A stretch of DNA of 64,000 bases from CAZWSX01 sp964636985. GTDB lineage: Bacteria; Planctomycetota; Planctomycetia; Pirellulales; Pirellulaceae. Made by a program: the position numbers and the translations under genes. Positions within the stretch are counted from its first letter, which is position 1; each line of letters starts with the position of its first letter. Where the stretch lies: positions 124,001-188,000 of the forward strand of contig CAZWSX010000001.1 in NCBI GenBank assembly GCA_964636985.1, in the 5' to 3' direction. The notes beneath the pieces are model-generated. The model searched no databases. It was not told where the DNA came from and saw only the letters and a list, made by a program, of their open reading frames with translations. Positions 50,589 to 58,776 of the stretch are shown here, piece by piece.

Positions 50589-51170
50589 TTATCGGTTGGC
50601 GTTAGGGTCCGCCTGATCGGAAAGGTTTACGCCGCCATCAAAAACTAACATTTCCAGCTGGCACTCCAGGTGTTCTGGGTGATCGAGCAAATCTCGAGAT
50701 GGCGCCACCACGAGTTCGGTGCACCACGACTTCGCCGGGAGCTGCTCGATTTCGTGGAGAAACGATTGCAATGCTGCCATGGAACCATGGCCCTTGATCT
50801 TCAAGGGCGTACGGTGAAGCGACTGCATCGAATGCCTGGCACCTGGTGTCAGCTCGGATAGTTCCACGCCGCCATCGGTGGCGCATCGCGTTACGGCGTC
50901 GAACAGCTTGGGGCCGTGGAACGCCCGCGAGTGATGCCGCCAGGTTTCGCATAGGTTCTGGGCCACCGCGAGTTGGTCTTCGCTCGAGCGCAATCCTTGG
51001 ACAAGCAGTTCCGATTCGACGATGGCCCGTTCGTCGACCATCCGCTTGGTACGCAAATGGTTGATGGTGCGTTGAGCCGGTAGGAATACGAACAAACCGT
51101 ACAAAACGACGACGGCTGCTCCGATCCCGGTGATCGCCGTGTGGCTCAGGCCACGGTCTGAAACGCTCAT
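50589..51170 (-). CDS. pilO: PilO/GspM-like pilus assembly protein
   Basis: A 193-residue bitopic inner-membrane protein. A short cytoplasmic start is followed by one membrane helix (about 12-30, AITGIGAAVVVLYGLFVFL), a coiled coil (about 32-75) and a ferredoxin-like periplasmic domain with LKIKGHGSMAALQSFLHEIEQLP, a PilO hallmark. The ATG overlaps the pilN stop (ATGA), showing translational coupling. With PilM and PilN it forms the alignment complex that ties the motor to the secretin. Confidence 0.82.
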   Translation of the reverse strand: MSVSDRGLSHTAITGIGAAVVVLYGLFVFLPAQRTINHLRTKRMVDERAIVESELLVQGLRSSEDQLAVAQNLCETWRHHSRAFHGPKLFDAVTRCATDGGVELSELTPGARHSMQSLHRTPLKIKGHGSMAALQSFLHEIEQLPAKSWCTELVVAPSRDLLDHPEHLECQLEMLVFDGGVNLSDQADPNANR

Positions 51171-51928
51171 GAACGTGTCCCCTTTGTGGCGGTCTGGCTT
51201 GATGTTGGCGTCTCGGCGCCGGCACTCGCGGTCGCAGGCGAAGCGGCGTGGGACTGTTCCGGCGAGAACCCCGATTGTCCGTAACCCGAACGCACCGAGG
51301 CCTCGATCAGAAAGTCCCAGGCGCGCTCGCCGCCTGGTGCGGGCGACGCAACCAAGGAGACAAGCCTGGGGTGCTCCACAACGGTGTCGCTCTCGAGGCG
51401 TGCCACGTAGTCGTACAAATCGCCTCGCGACTCGGTTTGGCCGCGCAAGGTGATTTTTGCGCGGGCGCCGTCGTAGGTGGTTCTCAGGTGCTGCAAGTCC
51501 GCGGCGGCCGCACCGCGTTGAACCGCCGGCGCTGCCGTTTCGCTGGGAGCAGCGACGTTATTCGCATTGCGGATGATGCGCAATTCGTCGAACGAGAGCG
51601 TCGAGGGAACACGCGTCGCCAGCGAATGGAGGATTCGGGTGGTAGGCCAAGGGTGATCGAGAAAAACGATCAATTCGAGGTGTTCGGCGCTGTCGCGAGA
51701 TTTCTCCGACAACACCTGATGACGGGTGCGGGTTTGCTGGGCCTCGACCAACCGCTTGTTCGTTTCAGCCGTGGCCGAACGTTCGACAGCGAGCCACGTA
51801 CGCTGGGCGGCGTGAATGCCTGCCAGGCATGCGGCGAGCATTCCGATGACCGCGATGCGGACGCGGTTGCGGACGCGATTCGCCCGGCGTTGCCGGTATC
51901 CGGCGGGTAGGAAGTCGATCGATTTCAC
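51167..51928 (-). CDS. pilN: PilN-like pilus assembly protein
   Basis: A 253-residue bitopic protein starting at GTG with VKSIDFLPAGYRQRR, the PilN opening that contacts PilM (INLLP-type motif, here IDFLP). One membrane helix (about 22-40, VRIAVIGMLAACLAGIHAA) precedes a coiled coil and a periplasmic ferredoxin-like domain (LSFDELRIIRN, KITLRGQTESRGDLYDYVARLE). The GTG overlaps the pilM stop (GTGA), and GGGAGGA lies upstream inside pilM. A Ser/Ala/Thr-rich tail of about 40 residues is extra. Confidence 0.85.
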   Translation of the reverse strand: MKSIDFLPAGYRQRRANRVRNRVRIAVIGMLAACLAGIHAAQRTWLAVERSATAETNKRLVEAQQTRTRHQVLSEKSRDSAEHLELIVFLDHPWPTTRILHSLATRVPSTLSFDELRIIRNANNVAAPSETAAPAVQRGAAAADLQHLRTTYDGARAKITLRGQTESRGDLYDYVARLESDTVVEHPRLVSLVASPAPGGERAWDFLIEASVRSGYGQSGFSPEQSHAASPATASAGAETPTSSQTATKGTRS

Positions 51929-52962
51929 GCTAGTTCCTCCCGGAAAGCGAGGCCGGTGGCGACATCCCACACGCTGCGGCGGGGATCGTTCGGCGCGGTT
52001 TCCAGTGCGCGGAAGGGATCGCTGAGTGTGCTCGGAAGGTTAAGGGCTTCGCCGAAGGCGACGGCCATTTCGGCCGTTGCTTCGCCGCCGCCGATCAGTA
52101 ATTGAGTTACCGCGCGACCCCGGAAAGCGACGTTGTGGTAACGCAGGCACAGGAGCAGTTCCTGGGAGATCCGCTCGTACGCTGCTTCGAGCGCCTCGGA
52201 AATCGCTTGAACGATTTCCGGATCGCGACGATCCGCACGACGATCGCTTTCCTGACGCCGCATTTTCGCGGCCGCTGCCAGCGGCATTTCCAGATGTCGC
52301 GACAATTCTTCGTCGAACGTGCGGCCGCCGACATCCAGGTACTTCACCATGAGCGGATCGGTACCCATCGCGACGGCGATCATGGTGTGGCCGTAGCCCA
52401 CGTTGACCATCATCACGCGGGCGTCCTGGTCCGATTCGCGTCGCATTTGCGCAGCTCCGGCCCTGATCATTGCCAATGGTTCGACATCAATGGCGATTGG
52501 TTCCCAGCCGGCTTTTTCGGCCACGTCGACGAGCTGCTGCAGCTTGTCGCGAGGCACGGCGAAAACGATTGTTTCGCTCTGCGATTGCTCACCCGTGCGG
52601 ATTTCGCCTGCTTCGACAAACCGAAGTTCGGCGTCGGCAATGGGGAAAGGCAACCGCGAGGCGACTTCCTGGATGACCAGTCGCTGGACGTCGGTCCCTT
52701 CCGATTTTGGGACGCGGATGTTTTGCACCCACAGATCCCGGCGCGATATGCACAGGACGACGTCGCGGCCGCGAAAGTGGCGCCGTTCCCGGGCTTGTTT
52801 TAAGGCAGCGACCAAGTCGGCGGGCTCGGGATGGTTGGCAATGTCGACCCGGTAGCACTCGTGGACGCGCTTCCGTCCTTCCAACTGCACCAACTTGAGG
52901 GATCGCTCCCCAAGGTCGAGCCCCACCGGGCCGCAGTGCGTTCGTGTCAATAAATCGATCAT
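51925..52962 (-). CDS. pilM: PilM-like actin-fold pilus assembly protein
   Basis: A 345-residue cytoplasmic protein of the PilM/FtsA actin-like family. It starts MIDLLTRTHCGPVGLDLGERSLKLVQL, the first phosphate-binding loop region. It keeps RLVIQEVASRLPFPI (about 87-101), the second loop area VMMVNVGYGHTMIAV and the late glycine motif LLIGGGEATAEM. It binds the PilN N-terminus. The ATG at 52962 was chosen because the domain begins there; the longer frame overlaps the pseudopilin gene. Confidence 0.9.
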   Translation of the reverse strand: MIDLLTRTHCGPVGLDLGERSLKLVQLEGRKRVHECYRVDIANHPEPADLVAALKQARERRHFRGRDVVLCISRRDLWVQNIRVPKSEGTDVQRLVIQEVASRLPFPIADAELRFVEAGEIRTGEQSQSETIVFAVPRDKLQQLVDVAEKAGWEPIAIDVEPLAMIRAGAAQMRRESDQDARVMMVNVGYGHTMIAVAMGTDPLMVKYLDVGGRTFDEELSRHLEMPLAAAAKMRRQESDRRADRRDPEIVQAISEALEAAYERISQELLLCLRYHNVAFRGRAVTQLLIGGGEATAEMAVAFGEALNLPSTLSDPFRALETAPNDPRRSVWDVATGLAFREELA

Positions 52963-52990
52963 GTTGGAATTTACGGTTGGCGGTTGAAAC

Positions 52991-53596
52991 TTAAGGTGCG
53001 GTGGACGTGGGGATGCCGACGTCAACCAGTCCGGTCGTGGCGTTGATGGTCAAGCCGATGTAGGCGCGGCCACCACCGTTGCCGGCGGCGATCCAGACCT
53101 CAGAAGGGTCCGCCGCCGTGGTGTTCCCCAACGGGTTGAACTCGATGGTCGTGGTATCGGTCGGCGATCCCCCCGCACGCGTGAGAACACGGGCGAAACC
53201 CGTCGACGACATGCTGCCGGGCAGCTTGCGGAGGTACGTCACTTGATCGGTGGCTGAAGCGGACGGCACGCCGGTAGGCGGCGCGGGCAACGTGTTCAGC
53301 GCCGAATTCGCGCCCGTGTGCGTGAGCGTGTAGGTATGGTTCGTGGTGTCGAACGTGATGGTGTACTTGCTGCCACGACTGACGGCCAGGCTTCGCACGT
53401 AAGCAAGATCGCTGGCTACGGCGTTGGCAATTTGCGTGAGAGAGGAGTCGACCTGCGGATCGGCCGTGACAAGCGCCGCGGCTACAACAATCGACATGAT
53501 GAGAAGAACAAGCAGAACCTCAACGAGCGAAAGTCCCCGGCGCGCTTGCGGGCGCGAGGAGAATCGAGGCTCAGCGTCTTCCCTTGGACTTGTCAC
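52991..53596 (-). CDS. Type II pseudopilin, GspH-like
   Basis: A 201-residue prepilin with a class III leader: a basic N-terminus ending ARRG, then the cleavage site before LSLVEVLLVLLIMSIVV with the conserved Glu at +5. The long hydrophobic helix (about 22-45) is followed by a globular beta domain typical of GspH (SDLAYVRSLAVSRGSKYTITF). The gene overlaps the upstream small gene by 26 bases and lies 28 bases before pilM. It is probably a minor subunit of the pseudopilus tip. Confidence 0.9.
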   Translation of the reverse strand: MTSPREDAEPRFSSRPQARRGLSLVEVLLVLLIMSIVVAAALVTADPQVDSSLTQIANAVASDLAYVRSLAVSRGSKYTITFDTTNHTYTLTHTGANSALNTLPAPPTGVPSASATDQVTYLRKLPGSMSSTGFARVLTRAGGSPTDTTTIEFNPLGNTTAADPSEVWIAAGNGGGRAYIGLTINATTGLVDVGIPTSTAP

Positions 53597-53813
53597 CGGC
53601 TGGTTCCAGCAACTTCCTGAACAGGTCGTTTTGCTCTTTCAACAAGGCCTTGATCTCGCGCAGTTCGCGAATCATCTCGTTGCGCTGTGCGACGGCGTTG
53701 TTAAAAGGAGGGGCGTTTTCCTCGTCGGCCGACAAGGCCCCCCAAAAACCTAGCACGCCCCCCACTGCCAGCATGGTGGTTACGACGAAACCGATGCGTA
53801 CGCTGCGCGACAT
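53571..53813 (-). CDS. Small membrane-anchored coiled-coil protein in the pseudopilin operon
   Basis: An 80-residue protein starting MSRSVRIGFVVTTMLAVGG. One membrane helix (about 7-24) is followed by an amphipathic coiled coil (RNEMIRELREIKALLKEQNDLFRKLLEP, about 45-72) facing the periplasm. It is not a prepilin (no cleavage motif). It overlaps the next gene by 26 bases, so it is translationally linked. It could be an assembly chaperone or a Lpp-like spacer; I do not recognise the family. An ATG four codons upstream is equally possible. Confidence 0.65.
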   Translation of the reverse strand: MSRSVRIGFVVTTMLAVGGVLGFWGALSADEENAPPFNNAVAQRNEMIRELREIKALLKEQNDLFRKLLEPAGDKSKGRR

Positions 53814-53842
53814 GGTTGTTCCCAATGGATGGGTTGTATCGG

Positions 53843-55330
53843 TTAGGGATTCTCACGGAAGCTGATCAGCCGCCACCGGAGACCGCCGCTATCGGACGAG
53901 CCAGCACCGTACACCGGCTGCGAAAAGTCGGGGACGAGATTATCGACGGTACCCGTGTTGGGCGCGAAGACGAGTTTTGGGACCGGTGATAGCAGTCGCG
54001 GCGACGAGGCAAGCCAAAGGGCATAGCTAGGTTGCCCCAAAAACCGCTGAAAGTTCCAGCTATTGAGATAATTGTCCCAAGTCGTCGATGAAGTTGGCCA
54101 ACTTGAATTCGCCGGCGTTCCAAAAGTCCCGCAGCTGAGTTGCCCGGTCATGGTGAAATCGGTCGAATTGCTGGCTGCTGAGATCGAAAACACTCCGCCA
54201 GCGACGATCGATCCGGAAACGGTCAGTTGTTGCCCGTCGCCCACGGTGATGTCGTCGCCGGCAACCAAGGCCGGGTACGCGATCGATCGTCCCGAGAGCC
54301 CCGGCAAAGTCACGGCATTGACCGTGATATTCTGTTTATCGCCCGCAGTCGCTACGCCAATATCGCCGCTGCCCGCCAGATTGATAAGAGTTCCGTTGAT
54401 GGTGATGGCATCCTTGAGCGTGATCGACGATTGGTTTACGTAGAAAATGCCCAAAGGATTGGTGGCGGGATCGGCTGCAAATGTCTGGCTGTTCACTTGC
54501 GGGTTGGACCCCGGAATCAGGACGGGGGTGTACTGCGGCCCGCCGGGGTAGAGTCGATAGGTTCCCAGTGAACTGGGCGTACTGAAGGGAGCGGTACCCA
54601 GTCCCAACTGGTCGGTCGTGTTGATGCCCAGGTTGGTTTCGACGTTGCCCGAGTTCGTCAGATTCAAGAGTGCCGGCCAGGTGAGTTGTCCGGTAACGAA
54701 GCGGTATTCTTGCCCTCCGCTGGCTAAGTTTTTGAGCGACGAGAACCAAGTGCTTTTGGACGATCCCGTGGGATAACTGGGGTTGAGATTCAGCACTCCA
54801 CCGATCCGCATGTCTCCTTGCACTTGCATGGGCATGTGGATCGTTGTGCCGCCCAGGCTCCAGTGGTAAACCGTGTGACTAAAGTTGAACTTCGCCGGAT
54901 TGATTTTGCGTGGCACTAACTCGACCACCGACCGGACAACGTAGGTCTGAAATCCGGTTCCTCCGCCCAGCGATTGTTTGCCCGTCGAGGTTACCGTCAC
55001 GCGAAAAGGCAGCCTCGAGTAGTTGGGGCTTCCCGTTGAAAGATCGGGATCACCCGACGCAAAGGTGGTCGTGTACGAGGAGCCGTCGGCGAACGCACCA
55101 TTGATCGAAGAGTTGACCCCGCCCCAGGTGCTTTCCGACATGGCGCGCATGCCCGCGGCCAGGCCTGTGAGCGCTGCGTGACGAGCGCCCACGTCGGCTG
55201 CGTGATTCTGTTGAACCGCGGCAAGCATGGTTTGCTCGCGCATGAGGGCGAAGGCGGTTCCCAGCGCCGCGGCCAAAAGTAGCAGGACTATGATCAGAGC
55301 AAAGGCGCGCCGGCGGCGGATTCGCATCAC
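53843..55330 (-). CDS. Large pseudopilin-like protein, GspK/PilX type
   Basis: A 495-residue protein with a prepilin-like start: MMRIRRRRA then FALIIVLLLLAAALGTAFA. The +5 residue is Ile, not Glu, as in GspK, which caps the pseudopilus tip. The soluble part is long and rich in G, S, T and N, with beta-type segments (TVYHWSLGGTTIHMPMQVQG, ITINGTLINLAGSGDIGV), unlike the classical GspK core. It starts ATG within the stop of the preceding gene (ATGA), so it is coupled to the GspJ-like gene. Confidence 0.82.
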   Translation of the reverse strand: MMRIRRRRAFALIIVLLLLAAALGTAFALMREQTMLAAVQQNHAADVGARHAALTGLAAGMRAMSESTWGGVNSSINGAFADGSSYTTTFASGDPDLSTGSPNYSRLPFRVTVTSTGKQSLGGGTGFQTYVVRSVVELVPRKINPAKFNFSHTVYHWSLGGTTIHMPMQVQGDMRIGGVLNLNPSYPTGSSKSTWFSSLKNLASGGQEYRFVTGQLTWPALLNLTNSGNVETNLGINTTDQLGLGTAPFSTPSSLGTYRLYPGGPQYTPVLIPGSNPQVNSQTFAADPATNPLGIFYVNQSSITLKDAITINGTLINLAGSGDIGVATAGDKQNITVNAVTLPGLSGRSIAYPALVAGDDITVGDGQQLTVSGSIVAGGVFSISAASNSTDFTMTGQLSCGTFGTPANSSWPTSSTTWDNYLNSWNFQRFLGQPSYALWLASSPRLLSPVPKLVFAPNTGTVDNLVPDFSQPVYGAGSSDSGGLRWRLISFRENP

Positions 55331-56142
55331 GGAAGCACCTCGTAATTCCGCGCCGCCGATCCGAAGATAGGAATGAATTCGGTCGAAACCGAGGCGTTAA
55401 TCGAGAATTGCAGCTCGAATTGGCAGGCGACGGATCGCACGCCCGCCTTGCTGCTGAACATATCCAGCGGCCAATTCATCGAATCCCAGTCGAGCGTCCC
55501 TGCGCGGTAATTTGCAATCGCCGAATCGGTTGGCGCAGCGATCCTATTGAATCGTATGCACCCGCGCGTCGTACCCGTTGCACCTGCTGGATGCGCGGTT
55601 CGGAGCTTGTCTGAGATCACCGTGAGCTGGCCTGACTGCCACATGGTAAGCAGGGTTGCCGTCCAACCCGCCGTATCGGTGTAGTCGGGGCACGGGGTGG
55701 CGGTGCTATGACGCAATTCCACCAACCGATTTGGGTTCGATGGATCGGGCCCAATCACCACCAGTTCGCCGACTGTTGGTTTGCCCGTTGGGTTCGTGGG
55801 GGTGTTGCTGGGGCGCCACACAATCAAAACGTCGGGATACTTGTACGATCCCACCGTCGTATCGAAGATACGGAACCCGGGAAAAGACTCGGTGACATAC
55901 GCCTGGCGAATGTGGTCTTGGATTCGTAAGGCGGCCACTTGACCGTGTTGCAACGTTTCGGAGCGGTTGCGCGAGACGGTATCCATCGTTGTGATGGACG
56001 AAGTGATGCCCACGAATCCGGCCATGACGATGGCACTGATCGCAATCGTCATCAAGAGTTCGACGAGTGTCAGCGCGCGGCGATTGCGGACCGGCACCAA
56101 GGCGCGGTCGCGCTGAAACAAACTACAAGTTGGACGGGACAT
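55327..56142 (-). CDS. Type II pseudopilin, GspJ/PilW-like
   Basis: A 271-residue prepilin. The leader ends NRRA and is followed by LTLVELLMTIAISAIVMAGFVG, with Glu at +5. The domain after the helix contains the GspJ-like segment RSETLQHGQVAALRIQDHIR (about 60-79) and a long beta region. The start overlaps the end of the GspI-like gene by 20 bases. It is a predicted minor pseudopilin of the tip complex. Confidence 0.87.
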   Translation of the reverse strand: MSRPTCSLFQRDRALVPVRNRRALTLVELLMTIAISAIVMAGFVGITSSITTMDTVSRNRSETLQHGQVAALRIQDHIRQAYVTESFPGFRIFDTTVGSYKYPDVLIVWRPSNTPTNPTGKPTVGELVVIGPDPSNPNRLVELRHSTATPCPDYTDTAGWTATLLTMWQSGQLTVISDKLRTAHPAGATGTTRGCIRFNRIAAPTDSAIANYRAGTLDWDSMNWPLDMFSSKAGVRSVACQFELQFSINASVSTEFIPIFGSAARNYEVLP

Positions 56143-56740
56143 ACGAGATGACTCGTCGACGGTTGGCCAAGGTCACCCAGGAGCCATCGGAGCGCAGTTG
56201 CTCGACGAAGACTTCACAGCAACGATAGCTCGTGCCATAGCCGGTTATTTCCGTCGTCAAGTCGTTGGGCGAAACAAAGTAAACGCGGATTCGTTGCCGC
56301 CATTTGCCGAAATAACCGGACGGAATGGCAAAAGCCGGATCACGCGAGCCGCCAACGTCGTTTCCTCGCCCCAACTCCTCACCATAGATTCCTTGCGGAG
56401 GGGATTTGCTGAGGTTGTAAAAGTCGTCCGTATCGTCATAAAGCGAACGGCCCGCACCCGCTTGCTCGGTGGAGTTGGCGCCAAAGGCCAGGCTGTAAGC
56501 CGACGCGGAGTCGACCGCGTACTTTTCCGCCATCACCTCATCGAGCATTTGCTGGGCGATGCCGTCGGCGATGGTGTTCGCCACCGCATCGTTGGTGGTG
56601 AGCAGCGATGACGTCGCTACGGTCGCTAAAGCCGCCACAGCCAGTGCCGTGATCGCGATCGCCACCATCGCTTCGACGATCGAAAACGCGGGGCGCTTTG
56701 ACCTGTTTTCGCGGTGCGATCGTAGCGGTCGTATCGACAT
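56123..56740 (-). CDS. Type II pseudopilin, GspI/PilV-like
   Basis: A 205-residue prepilin and first gene of the locus. The leader MSIRPLRSHRENRSKRPA is followed by FSIVEAMVAIAITALAVAALA, with Glu at +5. The soluble domain has GspI-like NTIADGIAQQMLDEVMAEKY (about 54-73). The start at 56740 is fixed by a terminator just upstream; a longer reading frame would run through it. Confidence 0.87.
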   Translation of the reverse strand: MSIRPLRSHRENRSKRPAFSIVEAMVAIAITALAVAALATVATSSLLTTNDAVANTIADGIAQQMLDEVMAEKYAVDSASAYSLAFGANSTEQAGAGRSLYDDTDDFYNLSKSPPQGIYGEELGRGNDVGGSRDPAFAIPSGYFGKWRQRIRVYFVSPNDLTTEITGYGTSYRCCEVFVEQLRSDGSWVTLANRRRVISYVPSNL

Positions 56741-57120
56741 GCGACGGTCTGCTTGTGGCAAGAAATAAAAAGACGCGGTGAGGTCCCCTCTGGCTCCTAG
56801 CCATCCCCACCGCGTCACAAGGCCGAAACCCCTCCCCGAGGTCCCGACCCGAACGAAACCTAGTACGCCTTGGGTCCGAGTCAAAAAAATGAGCCCGCCA
56901 GGAGGTGGGAATTGCGGTGTCTCCCCAGCGGCTGCCGGAACAATCCGAACCCTGTTGTCGCAAGTCAACGTTCGGCCGAGCGGCTTGTCGCAAGGCGACA
57001 ACCAACGTGGGGCGGCCGCGTCAAAAAAGAGGGCTTCGATCAGTCTGCGCTGATTCAAAAACAGGCGCGAGGTTTTGCGTAAAGAGTTGTCCGACCCAGG
57101 CTCTCATTCAATCCAGGCTG
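56741..57120. other. 380-base intergenic region between nadC and the pilus locus
   Basis: It holds a minus-strand terminator (56763-56816), a perfect hairpin TTGTCGC-AAG-GCGACAA (about 56982-56999) and, at its right end, a 17-bp tandem duplication reaching into the nadC stop. The promoter of the pilus locus should lie between the terminator and 56740, but no clear one is visible in so short a span. Confidence 0.45.
56763..56816 (-). terminator. Rho-independent terminator downstream of nadC
   Basis: On the minus strand the stem CACCGCGTC and GACGCGGTG (56772-56780 / 56808-56816; extendable to 12 pairs with one mismatch) is followed by a T-rich tract (complement of 56763-56771). An inner stem GGCT-AGG-AGCC lies in its loop. 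It ends transcription coming from nadC before the pseudopilin genes. Confidence 0.7.
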
Positions 57121-57129
57121 TTATTCAAT
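57096..57129. repeat. 17-bp tandem duplication over the nadC stop codon
   Basis: Two units of 17 bases, CCAGGCT(CTC)ATTCAAT and CCAGGCT(GTT)ATTCAAT, lie at 57096-57112 and 57113-57129 with two differences. The second unit contains the TTA that is the nadC stop on the minus strand. Confidence 0.7.
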
Positions 57130-58110
57130 CCAGTCCAGCGCAACATCCATTGCGATTGCCGAGTGGGTGAGCGCTCCGCAACTGATGCGGTCGACGCCGC
57201 TTTCGGCGATTGCCTTGATCGTTTCCAATCGCACGTTGCCGGAGGCCTCGAGCTCGACGCTGGGGGCCATCTGGTCGCGAATCGCAACTGCCTCCGTCAA
57301 CTGGGGCGGACGCATGTTATCGAGCAACACGATGTCGGGCGTTTCGGGCAATACTTGCCGCAATTGATCGAGCGAATCGACTTCGACTTCCACAATCATC
57401 GGCAGTGAATCGGCGCTAGTCATGTCGCGACGCAGCTTTTGATCCGCGACAAATCCTTTCGCGTGGCGTACGGCCTCGGCGGGTGTGAATCCCCCCTCCC
57501 CTGCTCCTTGTTGCGCGATATCACGTTGCGCGATATCACGTTTGGCAAAGTGCTGGCGACCCAATGCTAGGTGGTTGTCTTTGATCAAGATCGCGTCGAA
57601 CAACCCGGTGCGATGATTGGTTCCGCCGCCGCAGCGCACCGCAAATTTTTCCAATCGCCGCCAGCCGGGGGTCGTTTTTCGTGTGTCGTACAGCCGTGCT
57701 TTGGTCCCTTTGATCTCGGCGACGTAGCGGGCCGTAAGCGAGGCGATACCTGACAGCCGTCCCAGGAAGTTCAAGATCGGGCGCTCGGCCGTCAACAAGT
57801 CGCGGGCGTGGCCGCGGAGCGTCCCCAGGATGTCTCCCTTTTTGACCGAAGTTCCGTCGACGACCCGCGCGGTGAATTCGGCATCGATGTCCATTTCGTC
57901 GAGAACGAGTTTCGCGACCTCGATTCCGCAGACCACGCCGTCCTGCCTGGCGACGATGTGAGCTCCGGCCATGGCCTCGCGAGGTACCAGGGATACGGTC
58001 GTCCAGTCGTAGCCGCGATCGAGGTCTTCCCGCACTGCCAGGCGGATGATGTGGCGGCAGTCGTCCACGAGTTCGGGCGACCAGGCCATTTGGTTGAATT
58101 CGACGGTCAT
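57121..58110 (-). CDS. nadC: Nicotinate-nucleotide pyrophosphorylase (quinolinate phosphoribosyltransferase)
   Basis: Makes nicotinate mononucleotide from quinolinate and PRPP in NAD synthesis. The 329-residue protein shows the family order: VREDLDRGYDWTT near the N-terminus, ERPILNFLGRLSGIAS, then YDTRKTTPGWRRLEKFAVRCGG with the substrate-binding basic residues, NHRTGLFDAILIKDNH, VEVEVDSLDQL, DIVLLDNM and the C-terminal EASGNVRLE ... ISCGALTHS. It is about 40 residues longer than usual; part is an insert after IKDNH containing a perfect duplication (RDIAQ twice). AGGA before the ATG at 58110 supports the start; the longer frame overlaps the divergent ComEA-like gene. Confidence 0.95.
   Translation of the reverse strand: MTVEFNQMAWSPELVDDCRHIIRLAVREDLDRGYDWTTVSLVPREAMAGAHIVARQDGVVCGIEVAKLVLDEMDIDAEFTARVVDGTSVKKGDILGTLRGHARDLLTAERPILNFLGRLSGIASLTARYVAEIKGTKARLYDTRKTTPGWRRLEKFAVRCGGGTNHRTGLFDAILIKDNHLALGRQHFAKRDIAQRDIAQQGAGEGGFTPAEAVRHAKGFVADQKLRRDMTSADSLPMIVEVEVDSLDQLRQVLPETPDIVLLDNMRPPQLTEAVAIRDQMAPSVELEASGNVRLETIKAIAESGVDRISCGALTHSAIAMDVALDWIE
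57511..57540. repeat. Perfect 15-bp in-frame tandem repeat in nadC
   Basis: TTGCGCGATATCACG occurs twice head to tail (57511-57525, 57526-57540) and encodes RDIAQ-RDIAQ on the minus strand in a surface insert. This is the signature of slippage; copy number may vary between strains. Confidence 0.85.
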
Positions 58111-58213
58111 TTTCCTATCGCTTTGACGATTCGCAAAAACAATTGGCGTGAGGCTTGCCTCCGCGCTATCATAGCGACTTTCCCTTCTTCGAAGACGATC
58201 CGCATTCCCGGCC

Positions 58214-58675
58214 ATGTCCGTTTCCTCACCCAACGAGAAAGCGAAGAGCGAGCCGCCGAGCGCCGAACCGTGGCCGGCGCTGTTGTGGACACTTCGCCCC
58301 AACGATCAACTTGTGGCGGCGTTGGTGACGCTTTTCAGCCTGGTCTTCATCGTGGGGAGTTGGTTCTACCGCGGCGGGCACCGCGGGCAATTGATCGACA
58401 TCGAGCGCGCCTCCCCGCAGGTTGTTCAGTTTCAGCTGGATATCAACGAAGCCGACTGGCCCGAACTCTCGGTGCTGCCGGAAATCGGCGAGACCCTGGC
58501 CAAGCGTATTATTGAAACCCGCAAATCTCGCGGCCCGTTTTCCGGCATCGAAGACTTGCGGCGTGTGCGCGGAATTGGTCCGCGCACGCTGGAACGAATC
58601 CGCCCGTTCCTCGCGCCTTTCCCCGACCTGAAAAACACGGCTGGCGAAGCGGATCTCGAACCGAGCAAGAGCTAG
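58214..58675 (+). CDS. ComEA-like helix-hairpin-helix membrane protein
   Basis: A 153-residue protein. The cytoplasmic N-terminus is polar, and one membrane helix lies at about 33-50 (LVAALVTLFSLVFIVGSWF). After a short linker comes a ComEA-type double helix-hairpin-helix (about 75-132): DINEADWPELSVLPEIGETLAKRIIETRKSRG and IEDLRRVRGIGPRTLERIRPFL. ComEA proteins bind incoming DNA during transformation; whether this one does is inference. It is divergent from nadC and lies 101 bases before uvrB. Confidence 0.85.
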   Translation: MSVSSPNEKAKSEPPSAEPWPALLWTLRPNDQLVAALVTLFSLVFIVGSWFYRGGHRGQLIDIERASPQVVQFQLDINEADWPELSVLPEIGETLAKRIIETRKSRGPFSGIEDLRRVRGIGPRTLERIRPFLAPFPDLKNTAGEADLEPSKS

Positions 58676-58776
58676 CGGCCGCTCGTTGTGATGGGAGAAG
58701 TCGGTCCTTTTTCTGCCGAATCGGGTAGAATAACAGTCTTGCGCACGTGGCCATCGACCTGCCTTGGGAGTGAAGC

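Noticed and set aside
56741..57058. 106-residue N-terminal extension of the GspI-like pseudopilin
   Set aside because: It would run through a minus-strand terminator and place the prepilin cleavage site over 100 residues from the start.
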